Positions 54,711 through 64,000 of a stretch of 64,000 nucleotides of DNA are shown piece after piece. The notes below the pieces were generated by a model. That model worked only from the letters and a program-made list of their open reading frames with translations, did not search any database and was not told the origin of the DNA. Position 1 is the stretch's first letter. Each line of letters starts with the position of its first letter. Both the position numbers and the translations under genes were made by a program. The DNA comes from Vibrio japonicus (GTDB lineage Bacteria; Pseudomonadota; Gammaproteobacteria; Enterobacterales; Vibrionaceae): positions 124,001-188,000 of the forward strand of contig NZ_CP102097.1 in the NCBI RefSeq assembly GCF_024582835.1, in the 5' to 3' direction.

Positions 54711-54743
54711 AAACGCCCCACAATATCCTGCGGGGCGTTTTTC
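54711..54743. terminator. Bidirectional terminator between the small gene and pgtA
   Basis: A 9-bp stem AAACGCCCC with GGGGCGTTT (54711-54719 with 54732-54740) gives T runs on both strands. It can end the plus-strand cti unit and the minus-strand pgtCBA unit. Confidence 0.75.
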
Positions 54744-54753
54744 TATCAACCTT

Positions 54754-56019
54754 TTATCGGCGCTTGAATGAATCTTTATCGATAGCGTGTTTTCGCATTC
54801 GTAAATAGAGCTTTTTACGCGGAACCTGTAGATAATCCGCTGCATCCGTAACCCGCCCTGAATGAAGAAACAACGCATCTTCGATAACGCCCTTTTCGTA
54901 ATCATCAACGAGTTCATCCAAAGGCAACTGTAATTCAGCCTGAGTGTAGAGTTTCTCTTTCCCTGTCAGTTTCACAATCCCAACGGCGTACAATTCTGCG
55001 ACGTTACGTAACTCGCGCACGTTGCCAGGCCACTGATGCGAACGCAATACCGATAAGTAGCTCGATTCCACTTTAGGCACGACTTTACCCAGTTTCTTGC
55101 AGCTCAACTTCAAGAAATAATGGAACAACACCGCGACATCATCCGGCCTTTGACGCAGAGGCGGCACTTCAATGACACCTTGATTTAAAACGTAATAAAG
55201 CTCAGGGGTTAGGTTTTCTTGAGCAATAAGCTGTTCTGGTTCTTGGCTGAAAACCGCGATGACACGCACAGGTCGATTATTGCGTTCTTGTTCAATGAGC
55301 CATTGTGCAAACAAGCGTTGGCATGGCTCACTCAAGCGTTCTACATTGTCGAGAATCAACGTATTTGCTACCAGATTATCGAGTTCCGTAGCCAATTGCT
55401 CTGGCGTTAAGCTGAGTTCAGAGTTGAGTATTTGGCACTGCGTGGCTTCCCCACCCTCAGACATAGCATGGATAAGATTCGCGACAAGATGGCGACCACA
55501 CCCCGACTCACCCCATACTACAACATGATTTTTCAGCAATGCGAATTGAGAGACGCAATGGCGAATTTGGTCTAACTGGGCAGACTTACCAACCAACGCG
55601 TTATCAATGCTGGATACCATCGCACGTTTTTGCTCCACAAATGCCGCGCGAATATCGAGATGCGATTTGACCATTTCGAGCAATTGAGCCGGATTAATTG
55701 GCTTTTCCACAAATTCACACGCGCCTTTCTTTACTGCCTCGACCGCCATCGGAATATCTCCGTGTCCGGTAATCACAATCACAGGAATCCGCTCATCAAT
55801 CTGTTTGATCTTTTCCAGCAGTTGCAAACCGTGAATCTGCGGCATGTACATGTCGAGCAAGACCACACCCGGCCAATCGGTCGATAGGTGTTGACACGCT
55901 TGCGTCGGATCGGAAATGGCTTTCGCGGTTAGGCCCGCAATGTCCATTAAATGCTTATACGAGTCCAACACGTCTTGGTCATCATCCACCAAGAGCACGG
56001 AAAATTTATGATTTTGCAT
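54754..56019 (-). CDS. pgtA: PgtA, response regulator with a degenerate NtrC-type AAA domain
   Basis: The 421-residue protein has a receiver domain (LLVDDDQD, phosphoacceptor Asp in VVLLDMYMP, EKPINP), an NtrC-like central domain and a Fis-type C-terminal helix-turn-helix (GRVTDAADYLQVPRKKLYLRM). The central domain has Walker A GESGCGR, where the lysine is arginine, lacks the GAFTGA sigma-54 loop, and has Walker B LILDNVERL. It is therefore unlikely to activate sigma-54 by ATP hydrolysis. It matches PgtA of Salmonella in context. It overlaps pgtB by 14 bp. Confidence 0.9.
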   Translation of the reverse strand: MQNHKFSVLLVDDDQDVLDSYKHLMDIAGLTAKAISDPTQACQHLSTDWPGVVLLDMYMPQIHGLQLLEKIKQIDERIPVIVITGHGDIPMAVEAVKKGACEFVEKPINPAQLLEMVKSHLDIRAAFVEQKRAMVSSIDNALVGKSAQLDQIRHCVSQFALLKNHVVVWGESGCGRHLVANLIHAMSEGGEATQCQILNSELSLTPEQLATELDNLVANTLILDNVERLSEPCQRLFAQWLIEQERNNRPVRVIAVFSQEPEQLIAQENLTPELYYVLNQGVIEVPPLRQRPDDVAVLFHYFLKLSCKKLGKVVPKVESSYLSVLRSHQWPGNVRELRNVAELYAVGIVKLTGKEKLYTQAELQLPLDELVDDYEKGVIEDALFLHSGRVTDAADYLQVPRKKLYLRMRKHAIDKDSFKRR

Positions 56020-58366
56020 ACGGCAGTTCCAAAATAACTAATGCACCTTTCTTCGTACTGGACGCAAGATAAATATGCCCAGCGTACTTCTCCATTAATG
56101 ATTGGCTGATGGTTAAACCCAGCCCTAAACCGACTTCTTTCGTTGTTGTAAATGGAGTAAACAACTTCTCAACAATATGAGCATCGAACCCTTTCCCGGT
56201 ATCTTCAATCGCTACGACATGGTGTGTTTGTGTTGAGTAAAGCGGGAAAATCGTGATTTTTCGTTCACCGCCGTTAAATTCCGTAATCGCATCGCAGCTA
56301 TTTACCATCAAATTAATCAATACTTGTTCAATCGCGACTCCGTTACCGAATACCGCAATGCTCTCATCAATTTGATTGTCAATTTCAATCATTTGGCGCT
56401 TTGCTTTCGTGCTCACTATGGTCATCGCCTGCTCGACCAGGTTTTTCAGCAATAGCTCGGTTGATGAGTGCTCTGAATCTGACTTTTTAGCGAAGCTTCT
56501 TAAGCTGCTGATGATTTTGCTCATACGTAGCGATAAGCTTTCAACTTGGTCAATAGACTTGGTCACTGCGGCCACATTGCCTGTTTCACAGGAAAGTTTA
56601 GCGCTGTAAAGATACGTCGACATCGCGTTCAAGGGTTGATTCAGTTCATGCGCTAGACTGGTCATGGTTTGTCCCACTACCGCCATTTTCGCCGCTTGGA
56701 TCAACTCACCTTGCGTTTTCTTTAGGTGCAATTCGGCTCGCTCTCGCACGTTGATCTCTTCACACAGCATCTCGTTCTTTTCAACCAAATCTCTTGTTTT
56801 CTCCGCAACTCGTCGCTCCAGTTCTCTGGCTGTTAACGCTTGTTCGGTAACATCGGTGATGGTCACAATGATCTTATTGAGCTGACCATGTGAAAAGAGA
56901 TGGAAATCAAAATGCAGGTAGCATTGAGGTTGACCAACAACGCAAAGCGTAATTTCATCGCAACCCTCTTTGAACAGGGCGCCGCTACGATTGAATACTC
57001 GAGCCAATATTGGCTGGCTTTCACGTTCAAACGATTGCCAAATCAGTTTTTGTTCCACTTCACCTTGCATCGCAAGCAGTCTTCGCGCACTGATGTTTGC
57101 CGATTCCACATAGCCCGCTAAATCGCACGTCAATAAGCTTGCAGAGGTATTATTGATCAAACTGACCGCATTCGTTCTTTGTATCTCTTTAACGCTTTCA
57201 CCGTATTCAATCAGCTTTTCGCTCAAACGACTGATTTCATCATCACCGTCGACTAAGATCGGATGGCTGAGATCGCCTTTGGTGATCGCATCAATACTGT
57301 TACTGATGGCGGTTAAGCGAGCAACGATTCGTCGGTTGATAAAGTAGTACGTCAAAAATAACGACATCAGAATAGAGACACTAAAACAAACGATCAAAAT
57401 ATGGTTCCCGTACGAAACCAAACCCGCCGTCTCTTTTTTCACATCGACAAATGTGTTGTCTGCACGCTTGACCACTTGGGCAATCTGGTTGTGGATCTCA
57501 CTAAGCTGATTATCAATTTGCTCTTGTAATTCCAGTATCCTTTGGTTTAGCGCCACTTTATCTAAGGCTTGGAGATAAAACACCCCTTGCGGCAATAACA
57601 GCACTTCTAACTCTTCAATGAGCTGCTGATAGGCAATTGCCGATCGCAACGAAAAGACTGGCTGACTGCTTTTAATCAGTTCATCCAATTTGTATTGGAC
57701 AACCTTTGTCGCGTTATGTACCTGCGCGAGTTGATCCGCTTCCATCACATCGCCTGTCATCTCAAAGACATCAGACTCCACATCAAGAACGTGCTGAACG
57801 ATTCGCAGATGTTCAAGCGCCTGCGTACGCTCTTCACCGTCTTCATCGCGACTAATCAACCAATGTAACTCCTGACGAATTGGCGTTAATTCAGCGCGAA
57901 TATCCTGATGCAACCAGTTAATTTGCTCTTTAAGTTTGTTGATCTTACGCGTTTGCTCGACGCGTTGCTGTACAAGATGGCTGTAGTTGGATAGCGTCTG
58001 TTCTAGTTTGAAATAAAGATCAGACAAGGCCGCCGCCTCTTCGTCATCTAAGGGATTTGTCTGAACTTCCGTTAGTGCACGTTTGACCGCGGCCAGTTGC
58101 TCCGAAAGCTCAACCACAAGATTGTCGATTTCTACGCGGTTGGTTAATGTGGGCAACAATTGAACCCGGTGACGTATTTCACTGCTTCGGCTTTCGAGCA
58201 AATAGCTGGTGTTGTACTTAGGAACGCTATTTTCTAACAGCTCGCTAACCTGACCGTCCAAACGACTCCACGTCAACCATGCTACCGCACTCACTACGGT
58301 TAAAAGAATCGTCGTACCAGTAAACGCAAGGATCAGCTTCGCACCGATTGTGCTCCACTTCTTCAT
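56006..58366 (-). CDS. pgtB: PgtB, phosphoglycerate-sensing histidine kinase
   Basis: The 786-residue protein has two membrane helices flanking a long, largely helical periplasmic domain (residues about 35-330), a HAMP linker (RRIVARLTAISNSIDAITKGDLSHPI), a PAS-like region, and a HisKA/HATPase module with the phosphoacceptor histidine in SLAHELNQPLNAM and GKGFDAHIVEKLFTPF. It phosphorylates PgtA. It overlaps pgtC by 4 bp. Confidence 0.92.
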   Translation of the reverse strand: MKKWSTIGAKLILAFTGTTILLTVVSAVAWLTWSRLDGQVSELLENSVPKYNTSYLLESRSSEIRHRVQLLPTLTNRVEIDNLVVELSEQLAAVKRALTEVQTNPLDDEEAAALSDLYFKLEQTLSNYSHLVQQRVEQTRKINKLKEQINWLHQDIRAELTPIRQELHWLISRDEDGEERTQALEHLRIVQHVLDVESDVFEMTGDVMEADQLAQVHNATKVVQYKLDELIKSSQPVFSLRSAIAYQQLIEELEVLLLPQGVFYLQALDKVALNQRILELQEQIDNQLSEIHNQIAQVVKRADNTFVDVKKETAGLVSYGNHILIVCFSVSILMSLFLTYYFINRRIVARLTAISNSIDAITKGDLSHPILVDGDDEISRLSEKLIEYGESVKEIQRTNAVSLINNTSASLLTCDLAGYVESANISARRLLAMQGEVEQKLIWQSFERESQPILARVFNRSGALFKEGCDEITLCVVGQPQCYLHFDFHLFSHGQLNKIIVTITDVTEQALTARELERRVAEKTRDLVEKNEMLCEEINVRERAELHLKKTQGELIQAAKMAVVGQTMTSLAHELNQPLNAMSTYLYSAKLSCETGNVAAVTKSIDQVESLSLRMSKIISSLRSFAKKSDSEHSSTELLLKNLVEQAMTIVSTKAKRQMIEIDNQIDESIAVFGNGVAIEQVLINLMVNSCDAITEFNGGERKITIFPLYSTQTHHVVAIEDTGKGFDAHIVEKLFTPFTTTKEVGLGLGLTISQSLMEKYAGHIYLASSTKKGALVILELPYAKS

Positions 58367-59688
58367 TTATCTAACTCTCGTTGCAGTTGGCGAAACTCAA
58401 GTTCAACTTCTTGTAGATTCTTCTCAAACGCGACACCAAATCGATAACTAAACTCAGCGAGCATGGCAACTTCTAATCCTTCTGAGTCTGGGCTTCCTTC
58501 GGTGGCTTTCGCGACACTACTACCGAGTTGTTCAATTTGCGCCTCACTAAACGGCATCGAGAATAGCTTGTTGATCAACGCATCAATCTTTTTTATTTGT
58601 TCCGGGTTATTCCGATGTTTCGTTTTGCTGCGAGACAAGCTCACCCATACATCTTGCAGTTCTGGCAAACGTTTTGTAATCGCCTCATCAAAAATCAGAT
58701 TGACCATTTTCTCTCGCTTCATCAGCTGATCTAGGTCTAACGAGGGTACTTGAGCGCTAAGCAAGGAATCGTCGCTAATCGAATGTTTGGCGAAGTTCGA
58801 TGCCAACATTTCATTTTGAATTTTGTCTGACAGCAACAGCTTGATAAATTGCTGAGCCATTTCGTTCACGCCCGGTTTATTCAAAATAGCCACGTAGGTT
58901 GGCATTAACGTGAAATCTTGATCGTAACCAAAACCAACGTGTTGGTATCTTTGGGGTAAAACAAGCGCGTAGCTATCAATCGTTGGGCCAATACCAAACT
59001 GCCCTTTCGCCACATAATCGCTGACGCCAAAACTTCGCGAAGAAATGGTGCCAAGGTTTGCACCGACATTGAAGATGATGGACCAGCCTTTATCCCACCC
59101 ATAACGAGCCAGAATACTTTCAACCATCATTTGAGTCGTCCCTGAGCGACTTGGTGTGCTCATGGTAATGTGGCCATAATAAGCCGGAGACGTTAAATCA
59201 ATAAACTTGGTTGGCGTTTCAAGGCCGTTGGCTTTTAAGTAATCACGGTTCCAAACCAAACCCGCACCAGAGTAACCGACACTCACGACTTTATTTTGGT
59301 TCGGCAGGACAAACGGACTGAGCCAATCTGGCATCTCTGCGCCGAACGAATTGCTGGAAAGCAACTGGTGCTGCTCTAGATATTTCATCACATACGGAGA
59401 AGAGCTCAATACAACATCGATATCTTCGATATAGCTTTTGTTAAGCAGTTGGCTGACAGACTGAGTGCGGCGGTAAACTAACGAGGTATCGACAGTTGGA
59501 TACTGCGTTTTGTATTCCGATATCAGCTCGGCCAAAGGCTCTCCAGAAAAAGTGGTCAGGATAACTAACCCGTCTTTTTCTGCTTTTACTGGCGTAGAAA
59601 AACACGTTAAGCAGACAGCTGCTACCGTTAACTTTTTACCGATGCTATTCAAGTCCAAACTACCAAATCCCTTAAAAATGTGCGTCAA
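58363..59688 (-). CDS. pgtC: PgtC, periplasmic phosphoglycerate-sensing binding protein
   Basis: The 441-residue protein has a signal peptide (cleavage after VKAE region) and an ABC-type iron/phosphate-like binding fold with LTTFSGEPLAELISEYK, VDTSLVYRRTQ and VGYSGAGLVWNRDYL. In Salmonella, PgtC works with PgtB as the signal-transducing pair that lets external phosphoglycerates induce pgtP. It is first gene of pgtC-pgtB-pgtA, divergent from pgtP. Confidence 0.9.
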   Translation of the reverse strand: MTHIFKGFGSLDLNSIGKKLTVAAVCLTCFSTPVKAEKDGLVILTTFSGEPLAELISEYKTQYPTVDTSLVYRRTQSVSQLLNKSYIEDIDVVLSSSPYVMKYLEQHQLLSSNSFGAEMPDWLSPFVLPNQNKVVSVGYSGAGLVWNRDYLKANGLETPTKFIDLTSPAYYGHITMSTPSRSGTTQMMVESILARYGWDKGWSIIFNVGANLGTISSRSFGVSDYVAKGQFGIGPTIDSYALVLPQRYQHVGFGYDQDFTLMPTYVAILNKPGVNEMAQQFIKLLLSDKIQNEMLASNFAKHSISDDSLLSAQVPSLDLDQLMKREKMVNLIFDEAITKRLPELQDVWVSLSRSKTKHRNNPEQIKKIDALINKLFSMPFSEAQIEQLGSSVAKATEGSPDSEGLEVAMLAEFSYRFGVAFEKNLQEVELEFRQLQRELDK

Positions 59689-59723
59689 TTCAAAATCTCA
59701 TCATTAGACACTAAATTCGTGTT

Positions 59724-59799
59724 TGTCAGTTTTGTGTCAGAGCTGACGCAATTCCTCAAATTGATAAGCATAATTTTATCAATTTTATCCCCCCTGACA
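59724..59799. promoter_or_regulatory. Operator-like repeats in the pgtC/pgtP divergent region
   Basis: TGTCAG occurs at 59724-59729 and 59735-59740, 11 bp apart on the same face of the helix, with reverse CTGACG at 59743-59748 and CTGACA at 59794-59799. Between them, 59758-59767 and 59776-59785 form a perfect 10-bp AT-rich inverted repeat. These are candidate PgtA sites. Confidence 0.5.
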
Positions 59800-59945
59800 C
59801 TGTGAAATGTGGCAATTTTAACTCACTGGTTTGACTTGTTTGAGTCAGTTTTGCCTCAAAACCCCATTTTTGAAGTTCTTTCGCTCTGTTTGCATGATGC
59901 TCCCGACAACTCATTTACCTTCACAATCTTCGGAGTGAAACAATT

Positions 59946-61322
59946 ATGTTTAATTTCTTCAAAACACGTCCGGACTTACCTCTGTCCGATGGATCAAAAG
60001 AGGCTATGCAGTCCAGATTTAAACGCTACCAATGGCAAGTGTTCTTAGGTCTGGTTTTTGGTTACGCAGTATTCTACGTAGTACGTATGAGTTTGGGTGT
60101 CGTTAAGAAACCTATGCTTGATGCTGGCATCGTAACTATCGAAGAACTGGGGATCATGGGCTCTGCGTTCTTCTTCACCTACGCGATAGGTAAATTCTCG
60201 AACGGCTTCCTTTCTGACTATGCCAACATCGGCCGCTTTATGTCGTTTTCACTGTTACTTTCTGGTGCAACGGCAATCCTAATGGGCCTTAACACTGCTG
60301 GTTTATTCTTCGTTCTACTTTGGGGTTTGAACGGTTGGTTCCAGTCTGTGGGTTCAGCGCCATCATGTGTGTCTCTGTTCCAGTGGTTCTCACCAAAACA
60401 ACGTGGTAGTCGTTACTCTGTTTGGGGTGGTTCACGTAACATCGGTGAAGGTATCACTTGGATCCTAACTGCGACTCTAGTGAGCTACCTAGGCTGGCGT
60501 GCAGGTTTCATCGGTGCAGGTATTGCGGCTATCGCAGCAGCACTATGCATGTTCTTTGCTCTTAAAGACCGTCCACAAACTTACGGTCTACCAGATGCAG
60601 CAACTGCGTTTGACGAAGAGCCAGAAATCAAGAAGCAAAACGATCCAAAAGAAACGCGTCGTGCACAGCTATTCATCCTTAAGCAACCTGCGGTATGGCT
60701 AATCGCTGCGGCGTGTGCTGCGATGTACGTATCTCGCTATGCGATGTCTTCTTGGGCAGTTCTATACTTACAAGAGTCAAAAGGTTACTCGCTAATTGAC
60801 GCTGGTTTCGCAATGTCAACTTACCCTATCGCGGGTCTAGCAGGTGCGATTCTATCAGGTATCGTTTCTGACAAGATCTTTAACGCTAACCGTCACATCC
60901 CTACGCTACTTTACGGTATCGCAAACATCGCTGGTATGTGTCTAATGTTCTTCGGTCCAGACAACCGCGTAGTTGACGCTGTGGCTCTAGGTCTGATTGG
61001 TTTCGCTATCGGTGGTCTAGTGGTATTCCTAGCAGGTCTAACCGCTTGTGACCTAATGCCTAAGAACGCGGTAGGTGCGGTGAAAGGCTTCATCGGTCTG
61101 TTCTCTTACCTAGCAGCATCGGCACAGGAAGTGATCTCTGCATCTCTAATCACTATCACTGAGGTTGACGGCGTATCACACTACGACTTCTCTCAAGCAC
61201 AGTACTTCTGGCTAGCGGCTAGTGTGGTATCTCTACTACTTGCGCTAACAGTATGGAACGCGAAGAAAGTGGTTGATATCGACGAACCAAAAGCTGAGCT
61301 AAAAGAAAGCACTGCTAACTAA
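59946..61322 (+). CDS. pgtP: PgtP, phosphoglycerate transporter (MFS, OPA family)
   Basis: The 458-residue protein has twelve predicted helices and the organophosphate:phosphate antiporter features RFKRYQWQVFLGLVFGYAVFYVVRM-like start, WGLNGWFQSVGSAPS and GSRYSVWGGSRNIGEG. PgtP imports 2-phosphoglycerate, 3-phosphoglycerate and phosphoenolpyruvate. GGAG lies ten bases before the ATG. It is divergent from pgtCBA and has a terminator with a TTCG loop. Confidence 0.94.
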   Translation: MFNFFKTRPDLPLSDGSKEAMQSRFKRYQWQVFLGLVFGYAVFYVVRMSLGVVKKPMLDAGIVTIEELGIMGSAFFFTYAIGKFSNGFLSDYANIGRFMSFSLLLSGATAILMGLNTAGLFFVLLWGLNGWFQSVGSAPSCVSLFQWFSPKQRGSRYSVWGGSRNIGEGITWILTATLVSYLGWRAGFIGAGIAAIAAALCMFFALKDRPQTYGLPDAATAFDEEPEIKKQNDPKETRRAQLFILKQPAVWLIAAACAAMYVSRYAMSSWAVLYLQESKGYSLIDAGFAMSTYPIAGLAGAILSGIVSDKIFNANRHIPTLLYGIANIAGMCLMFFGPDNRVVDAVALGLIGFAIGGLVVFLAGLTACDLMPKNAVGAVKGFIGLFSYLAASAQEVISASLITITEVDGVSHYDFSQAQYFWLAASVVSLLLALTVWNAKKVVDIDEPKAELKESTAN

Positions 61323-61416
61323 TAACACTGGGGGCTTCGGCGGCTCCCTTTGTTGACAATTTCTCCTAGCGTTAGCTATCTCCCCCCTTGCTCCACAAGG
61401 TAATTTTAGGGATTTT

Positions 61417-61444
61417 GACCTACCTTCGGGTAGGTCCTTTTTTT
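61417..61444 (+). terminator. Terminator of pgtP
   Basis: A perfect 8-bp stem GACCTACC with GGTAGGTC, capped by a TTCG tetraloop, is followed by seven T, 95 bp past the stop. Confidence 0.9.
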
Positions 61445-61594
61445 GCCAACACTCAGCTAGATCGTTTAATCCTCTCCCAATTTCAGTTAAAGTTGACACC
61501 CATCTTGGCGTGGCGCTTTACAAAGCATTTTTAAACGCTATCATTCCATCGCAATCGATTGCCCCACTAATTGTGTGCCATTTTTGAGGATTAT

Positions 61595-63343
61595 ATGCTG
61601 TCTGATATTGAGATTTGCCGCGCTTCTACACTACTCCCTATTTCTGAGGTCGCTCTACGAGCTGGATTACAAAACTCTGAATTTCACAGTCAGGGTGAAC
61701 ATAAAGCAAAAGTGTCTTTAAAAAGCCTCAATCGGTTACAGTCAAACCCAACCGGAAAATTAATCCTTGTCACGGCAATGACTCCGACGCCGCTAGGGGA
61801 AGGCAAAACCGTCACAACTATTGGCCTTGCCCAAGGATTAGCTAAGCTCCAGCGTTCTGTCATGGCGTGTATCAGACAACCGTCCATGGGGCCCGTGTTT
61901 GGCGTAAAAGGCGGTGCTGCGGGTGGTGGTTATTCTCAAGTTGCACCCATGGAAGAGCTAAACCTTCATCTGACCGGCGACATTCATGCAGTTACAGCAG
62001 CACACAACTTGGCTGCCGCCGCAATCGATGCCCGTATCTACCACGAACAACGCCATGGCTATGATGATTTTGAACAGCGTAGTGGATTAACCGCTCTGCG
62101 TATCGATCCCATGCGCGTAGTTTGGAAGCGCGTAATGGATCACAATGATCGCGCACTTCGCATGGTAACGGTTGGTCGCAACGAAGCAGATAAAACCATC
62201 AACGGCTATGAGCGCGAAGATGGCTTCGATATCTCTGCGGCGTCTGAGTTAATGGCCATCCTCGCCCTTGCGACAGACTTAAAAGATCTCAGAGCAAGAC
62301 TCGGGCGTATCGTGGTCGCCTATAACCTTGATGGTAATCCGGTAACGACGGAAGATTTACAAGTCGCTGGCGCAATGGCCGTCACTATGAAAGACACCAT
62401 TGAGCCAACACTGATGCAAACCTTGGAAGGTGTGCCGACACTTATCCACGCTGGCCCATTCGCAAACATTGCCCACGGTAACTCATCCATCATCGCTGAT
62501 AACATCGCAACAAAACTGAGTGAGTACACCGTGACCGAAGGTGGCTTTGGCTCTGATATGGGATTTGAAAAAGCCTGTAATATCAAAGCTCAAGTATCCG
62601 GAAAAGCGCCTGACTGCGCTGTTATTGTCGCGACCTTACGTGGCTTAAAAGCAAACTCGGGCTTGTATGACCTAAAACCCGGCCAGCCTATCCCTAAGTC
62701 GTTGTTTGAAAACGATTCAGAAGCATTAGTAGCTGGATTCGAAAACCTAAAATGGCATATTAACAACGTCAATAAATATGGCATTCCGGCTGTTGTAGCG
62801 ATCAATCGCTTCCCGCAAGACAGCGGAGAGGAACTTCTCCAACTCAAGGCCATGATTGAAGCCTTGCCGAACAATGTAGACGTCGCGATTAGTGAAGGAT
62901 TCGCCAAAGGTGGAAACGGAACGGTTGAGCTTGCAGAGAAAGTGATCAAACAGACTCAGTCAAACGCCACATTCAAACCTCTTTATTCCTTTGAGCAAAC
63001 AACGGAAGAAAAACTCATGGCGGTGGCAGAAGCGGGCTATGGGGCTTCGAACGTTGTGCTGAGTGATAAAGCGAAACAACAACTTGAAGCGCTTAAAAAG
63101 CATGGATTCGATAATCTAGCCGTTTGCTTAGCCAAAACACCACTGTCCATTTCAACCGATGGTTCAGTCAAAGGCGCACCAAGCCACTTCGATGTCCCGA
63201 TTCGCGAGCTTAAACTGTGTGCAGGTGCTGGGTTTATCTATGCACTATGCGGCAATGTAATGACCATGCCAGGGTTACCAGATAAGCCAGCCTTCATGAA
63301 TTTAGACTTGGATGAAAATGGAAATATTGTTGGCCTAAGCTGA
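61595..63343 (+). CDS. fhs: Formate-tetrahydrofolate ligase
   Basis: From ATG at 61595 (GAGGATTAT upstream) it has 582 residues, with the P-loop [20 protein letters not shown] and substrate motifs [10 protein letters not shown] and [10 protein letters not shown]. It makes 10-formyl-tetrahydrofolate from formate and ATP. Length fits the family. An in-frame ATG at 61571 is less well placed. A terminator follows at 63367-63401. No riboswitch seen in the leader. Confidence 0.95.
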   Translation: MLSDIEICRASTLLPISEVALRAGLQNSEFHSQGEHKAKVSLKSLNRLQSNPTGKLILVTAMTPTPLGEGKTVTTIGLAQGLAKLQRSVMACIRQPSMGPVFGVKGGAAGGGYSQVAPMEELNLHLTGDIHAVTAAHNLAAAAIDARIYHEQRHGYDDFEQRSGLTALRIDPMRVVWKRVMDHNDRALRMVTVGRNEADKTINGYEREDGFDISAASELMAILALATDLKDLRARLGRIVVAYNLDGNPVTTEDLQVAGAMAVTMKDTIEPTLMQTLEGVPTLIHAGPFANIAHGNSSIIADNIATKLSEYTVTEGGFGSDMGFEKACNIKAQVSGKAPDCAVIVATLRGLKANSGLYDLKPGQPIPKSLFENDSEALVAGFENLKWHINNVNKYGIPAVVAINRFPQDSGEELLQLKAMIEALPNNVDVAISEGFAKGGNGTVELAEKVIKQTQSNATFKPLYSFEQTTEEKLMAVAEAGYGASNVVLSDKAKQQLEALKKHGFDNLAVCLAKTPLSISTDGSVKGAPSHFDVPIRELKLCAGAGFIYALCGNVMTMPGLPDKPAFMNLDLDENGNIVGLS

Positions 63344-63366
63344 TTTCCGACTCTTATCACCTTCAA

Positions 63367-63401
63367 AAAGGCTTAGATTCTGCTCTAAGCCTTTATTTTT
63401 T
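63367..63401 (+). terminator. Terminator of fhs
   Basis: A perfect 11-bp stem (63367-63377 with 63384-63394) around TTCTGC is followed by ATTTTTT. Confidence 0.85.
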
Positions 63402-63484
63402 AAGTGCGATTAGGCTCAATCCACGAAATCTCATCGAAGATCATGTACCATTGAAGAACAACTCAGCTAACACTGGAATTCTTC

Positions 63485-64000
63485 ATGGAAGCAGAACTAT
63501 TGGAAATTAAAAACTTCCTAGCCCAACATCCACCCTTTGACGAACTCGAAGAGGACGTCCTCAACTTCGTCACTCGCCACGTTGAAATCTCCTACTTTCG
63601 TCAAGATACCCCCATCATTCACTTTGGTGACGAAATTCATGACCTGTATATGGTGCGAAGCGGTGTAGTCGAAGTGTACCGACGTAAAGGTGAGCTTTAT
63701 AACCGCTTGGATGAAGGCGCTGTCTTTGGCCAAATGGGTCTGCTGACGAACAACAAAGTGCGTTTTCCGGTTAAAGCGATAAGAGACACCCTAGTTTACT
63801 GCATTCCAGAAGCCGTGTTTCAAGAGCTCTATGAAAAGCACGAATCCTTCGCTGACTTTGTGGAAGTTCAAGACAATGCGAGGCTTCGTCAGGCGGTATC
63901 GAACACGCACGATCAAAACGACCTCACTTCATCCAAAGTGAGTACCTTGCTCACGCGTGATGCACCATTTATCAACCAAACTGAAACCATCCAAAATGCA
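63485..64000 (+). CDS. Cyclic nucleotide-binding (DUF294-type) protein, 3' end outside window
   Basis: The frame is open from ATG at 63485 to the window edge (172 residues). The first 150 residues form a CRP-like cyclic nucleotide-binding fold: DTPIIHFGDEIHDLYMVRSG and EGAVFGQMGLLT. In such proteins CBS domains and a DUF294 nucleotidyltransferase-like domain follow; the visible part ends after SKVSTLLTRDAP, where the CBS region would begin. The canonical arginine of the phosphate-binding cassette is not seen, so cAMP binding is uncertain. Confidence 0.82.
   Translation, partial: MEAELLEIKNFLAQHPPFDELEEDVLNFVTRHVEISYFRQDTPIIHFGDEIHDLYMVRSGVVEVYRRKGELYNRLDEGAVFGQMGLLTNNKVRFPVKAIRDTLVYCIPEAVFQELYEKHESFADFVEVQDNARLRQAVSNTHDQNDLTSSKVSTLLTRDAPFINQTETIQNA

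Noticed and set aside
59800..59945. Sigma-54 promoter for pgtP
   Set aside because: A TGGCA occurs near 59819, but no GC element follows at the needed spacing, and PgtA lacks the sigma-54 contact loop.

Overview
The window looks like a Vibrio chromosome, plausibly the second replicon of a Harveyi-clade-like species. This is inferred from gene content and protein style: a pgt phosphoglycerate locus, nosRZDFYL, aceA plus a distant-type malate synthase G, TRAP transporters, a lipoprotein-type cis/trans fatty acid isomerase, and a tRNA-Gly(UCC) with a gamma-proteobacterial sequence. No prophage, transposase, CRISPR array or rRNA was seen. Most of the window is ordinary-looking chromosome; the stretch near 39.7-42.7 kb is more AT-rich and holds less recognisable genes.

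Layout. 0-10.1 kb: a partial MFS gene and a LysR regulator, divergent from a tightly packed plus-strand operon that I read as an organosulfonate catabolic unit: CuyA-like cysteate sulfo-lyase, YeiH-type exporter, HpsN-like dehydrogenase, DegT-family aminotransferase, Asp/Glu-type racemase and a three-part TRAP importer (DctP, DctQ, DctM), closed by a terminator. 10.2-12.0 kb: RarD-like permease, macro-domain deacetylase and a small cytochrome c. 12.3-20.1 kb: a complete nosRZDFYL set for N2O reduction with a perfect FNR-type palindrome in front. 20.2-22.8 kb: LysR, glutathionyl-hydroquinone reductase and DoxX. 23.2-25.8 kb: a polar amino acid ABC importer. 26.3 kb: tRNA-Gly.

26.5-31.6 kb: a five-gene operon that resembles a second Lol-like machine: LolA-like periplasmic protein, two FtsX/MacB-fold permeases, a LolD-like ATPase and a predicted outer-membrane beta-barrel. 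32.2-33.8 kb: an alanine/glycine:cation symporter. 34.0-39.0 kb: the glyoxylate bypass (malate synthase G, LysR, isocitrate lyase), followed by a small protein with an ADP-ribosyltransferase-like start motif. 40.0-42.1 kb: an ATPase-plus-nuclease-fold protein preceded by a 20-bp perfect inverted repeat, and an unknown protein. 42.7-45.9 kb: E1-alpha, E1-beta and E2 of a 2-oxoacid dehydrogenase complex without E3. 46.0-48.8 kb: etfA (without etfB) divergent from ETF-ubiquinone oxidoreductase. 49.1-54.7 kb: OFA-type MFS transporter, FAN1-like nuclease, Cti and a small acidic protein. 54.8-61.3 kb: pgtA-pgtB-pgtC divergent from pgtP. 61.6-64 kb: formate-tetrahydrofolate ligase and the start of a cyclic-nucleotide-binding protein.

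The strongest candidates for an undescribed system are the sulfonate operon, whose gene combination fits degradation of an aminated C3 sulfonate such as cysteinolic acid through cysteate, and the Lol-like five-gene envelope transport operon. Other points are the missing etfB, an orphan terminator that suggests a small RNA near 31.8 kb, a structured 3' region behind malate synthase G, phased repeats before the 40-kb ATPase and the degenerate AAA+ domain of PgtA. All functions are from reading the sequence; no database search was run.
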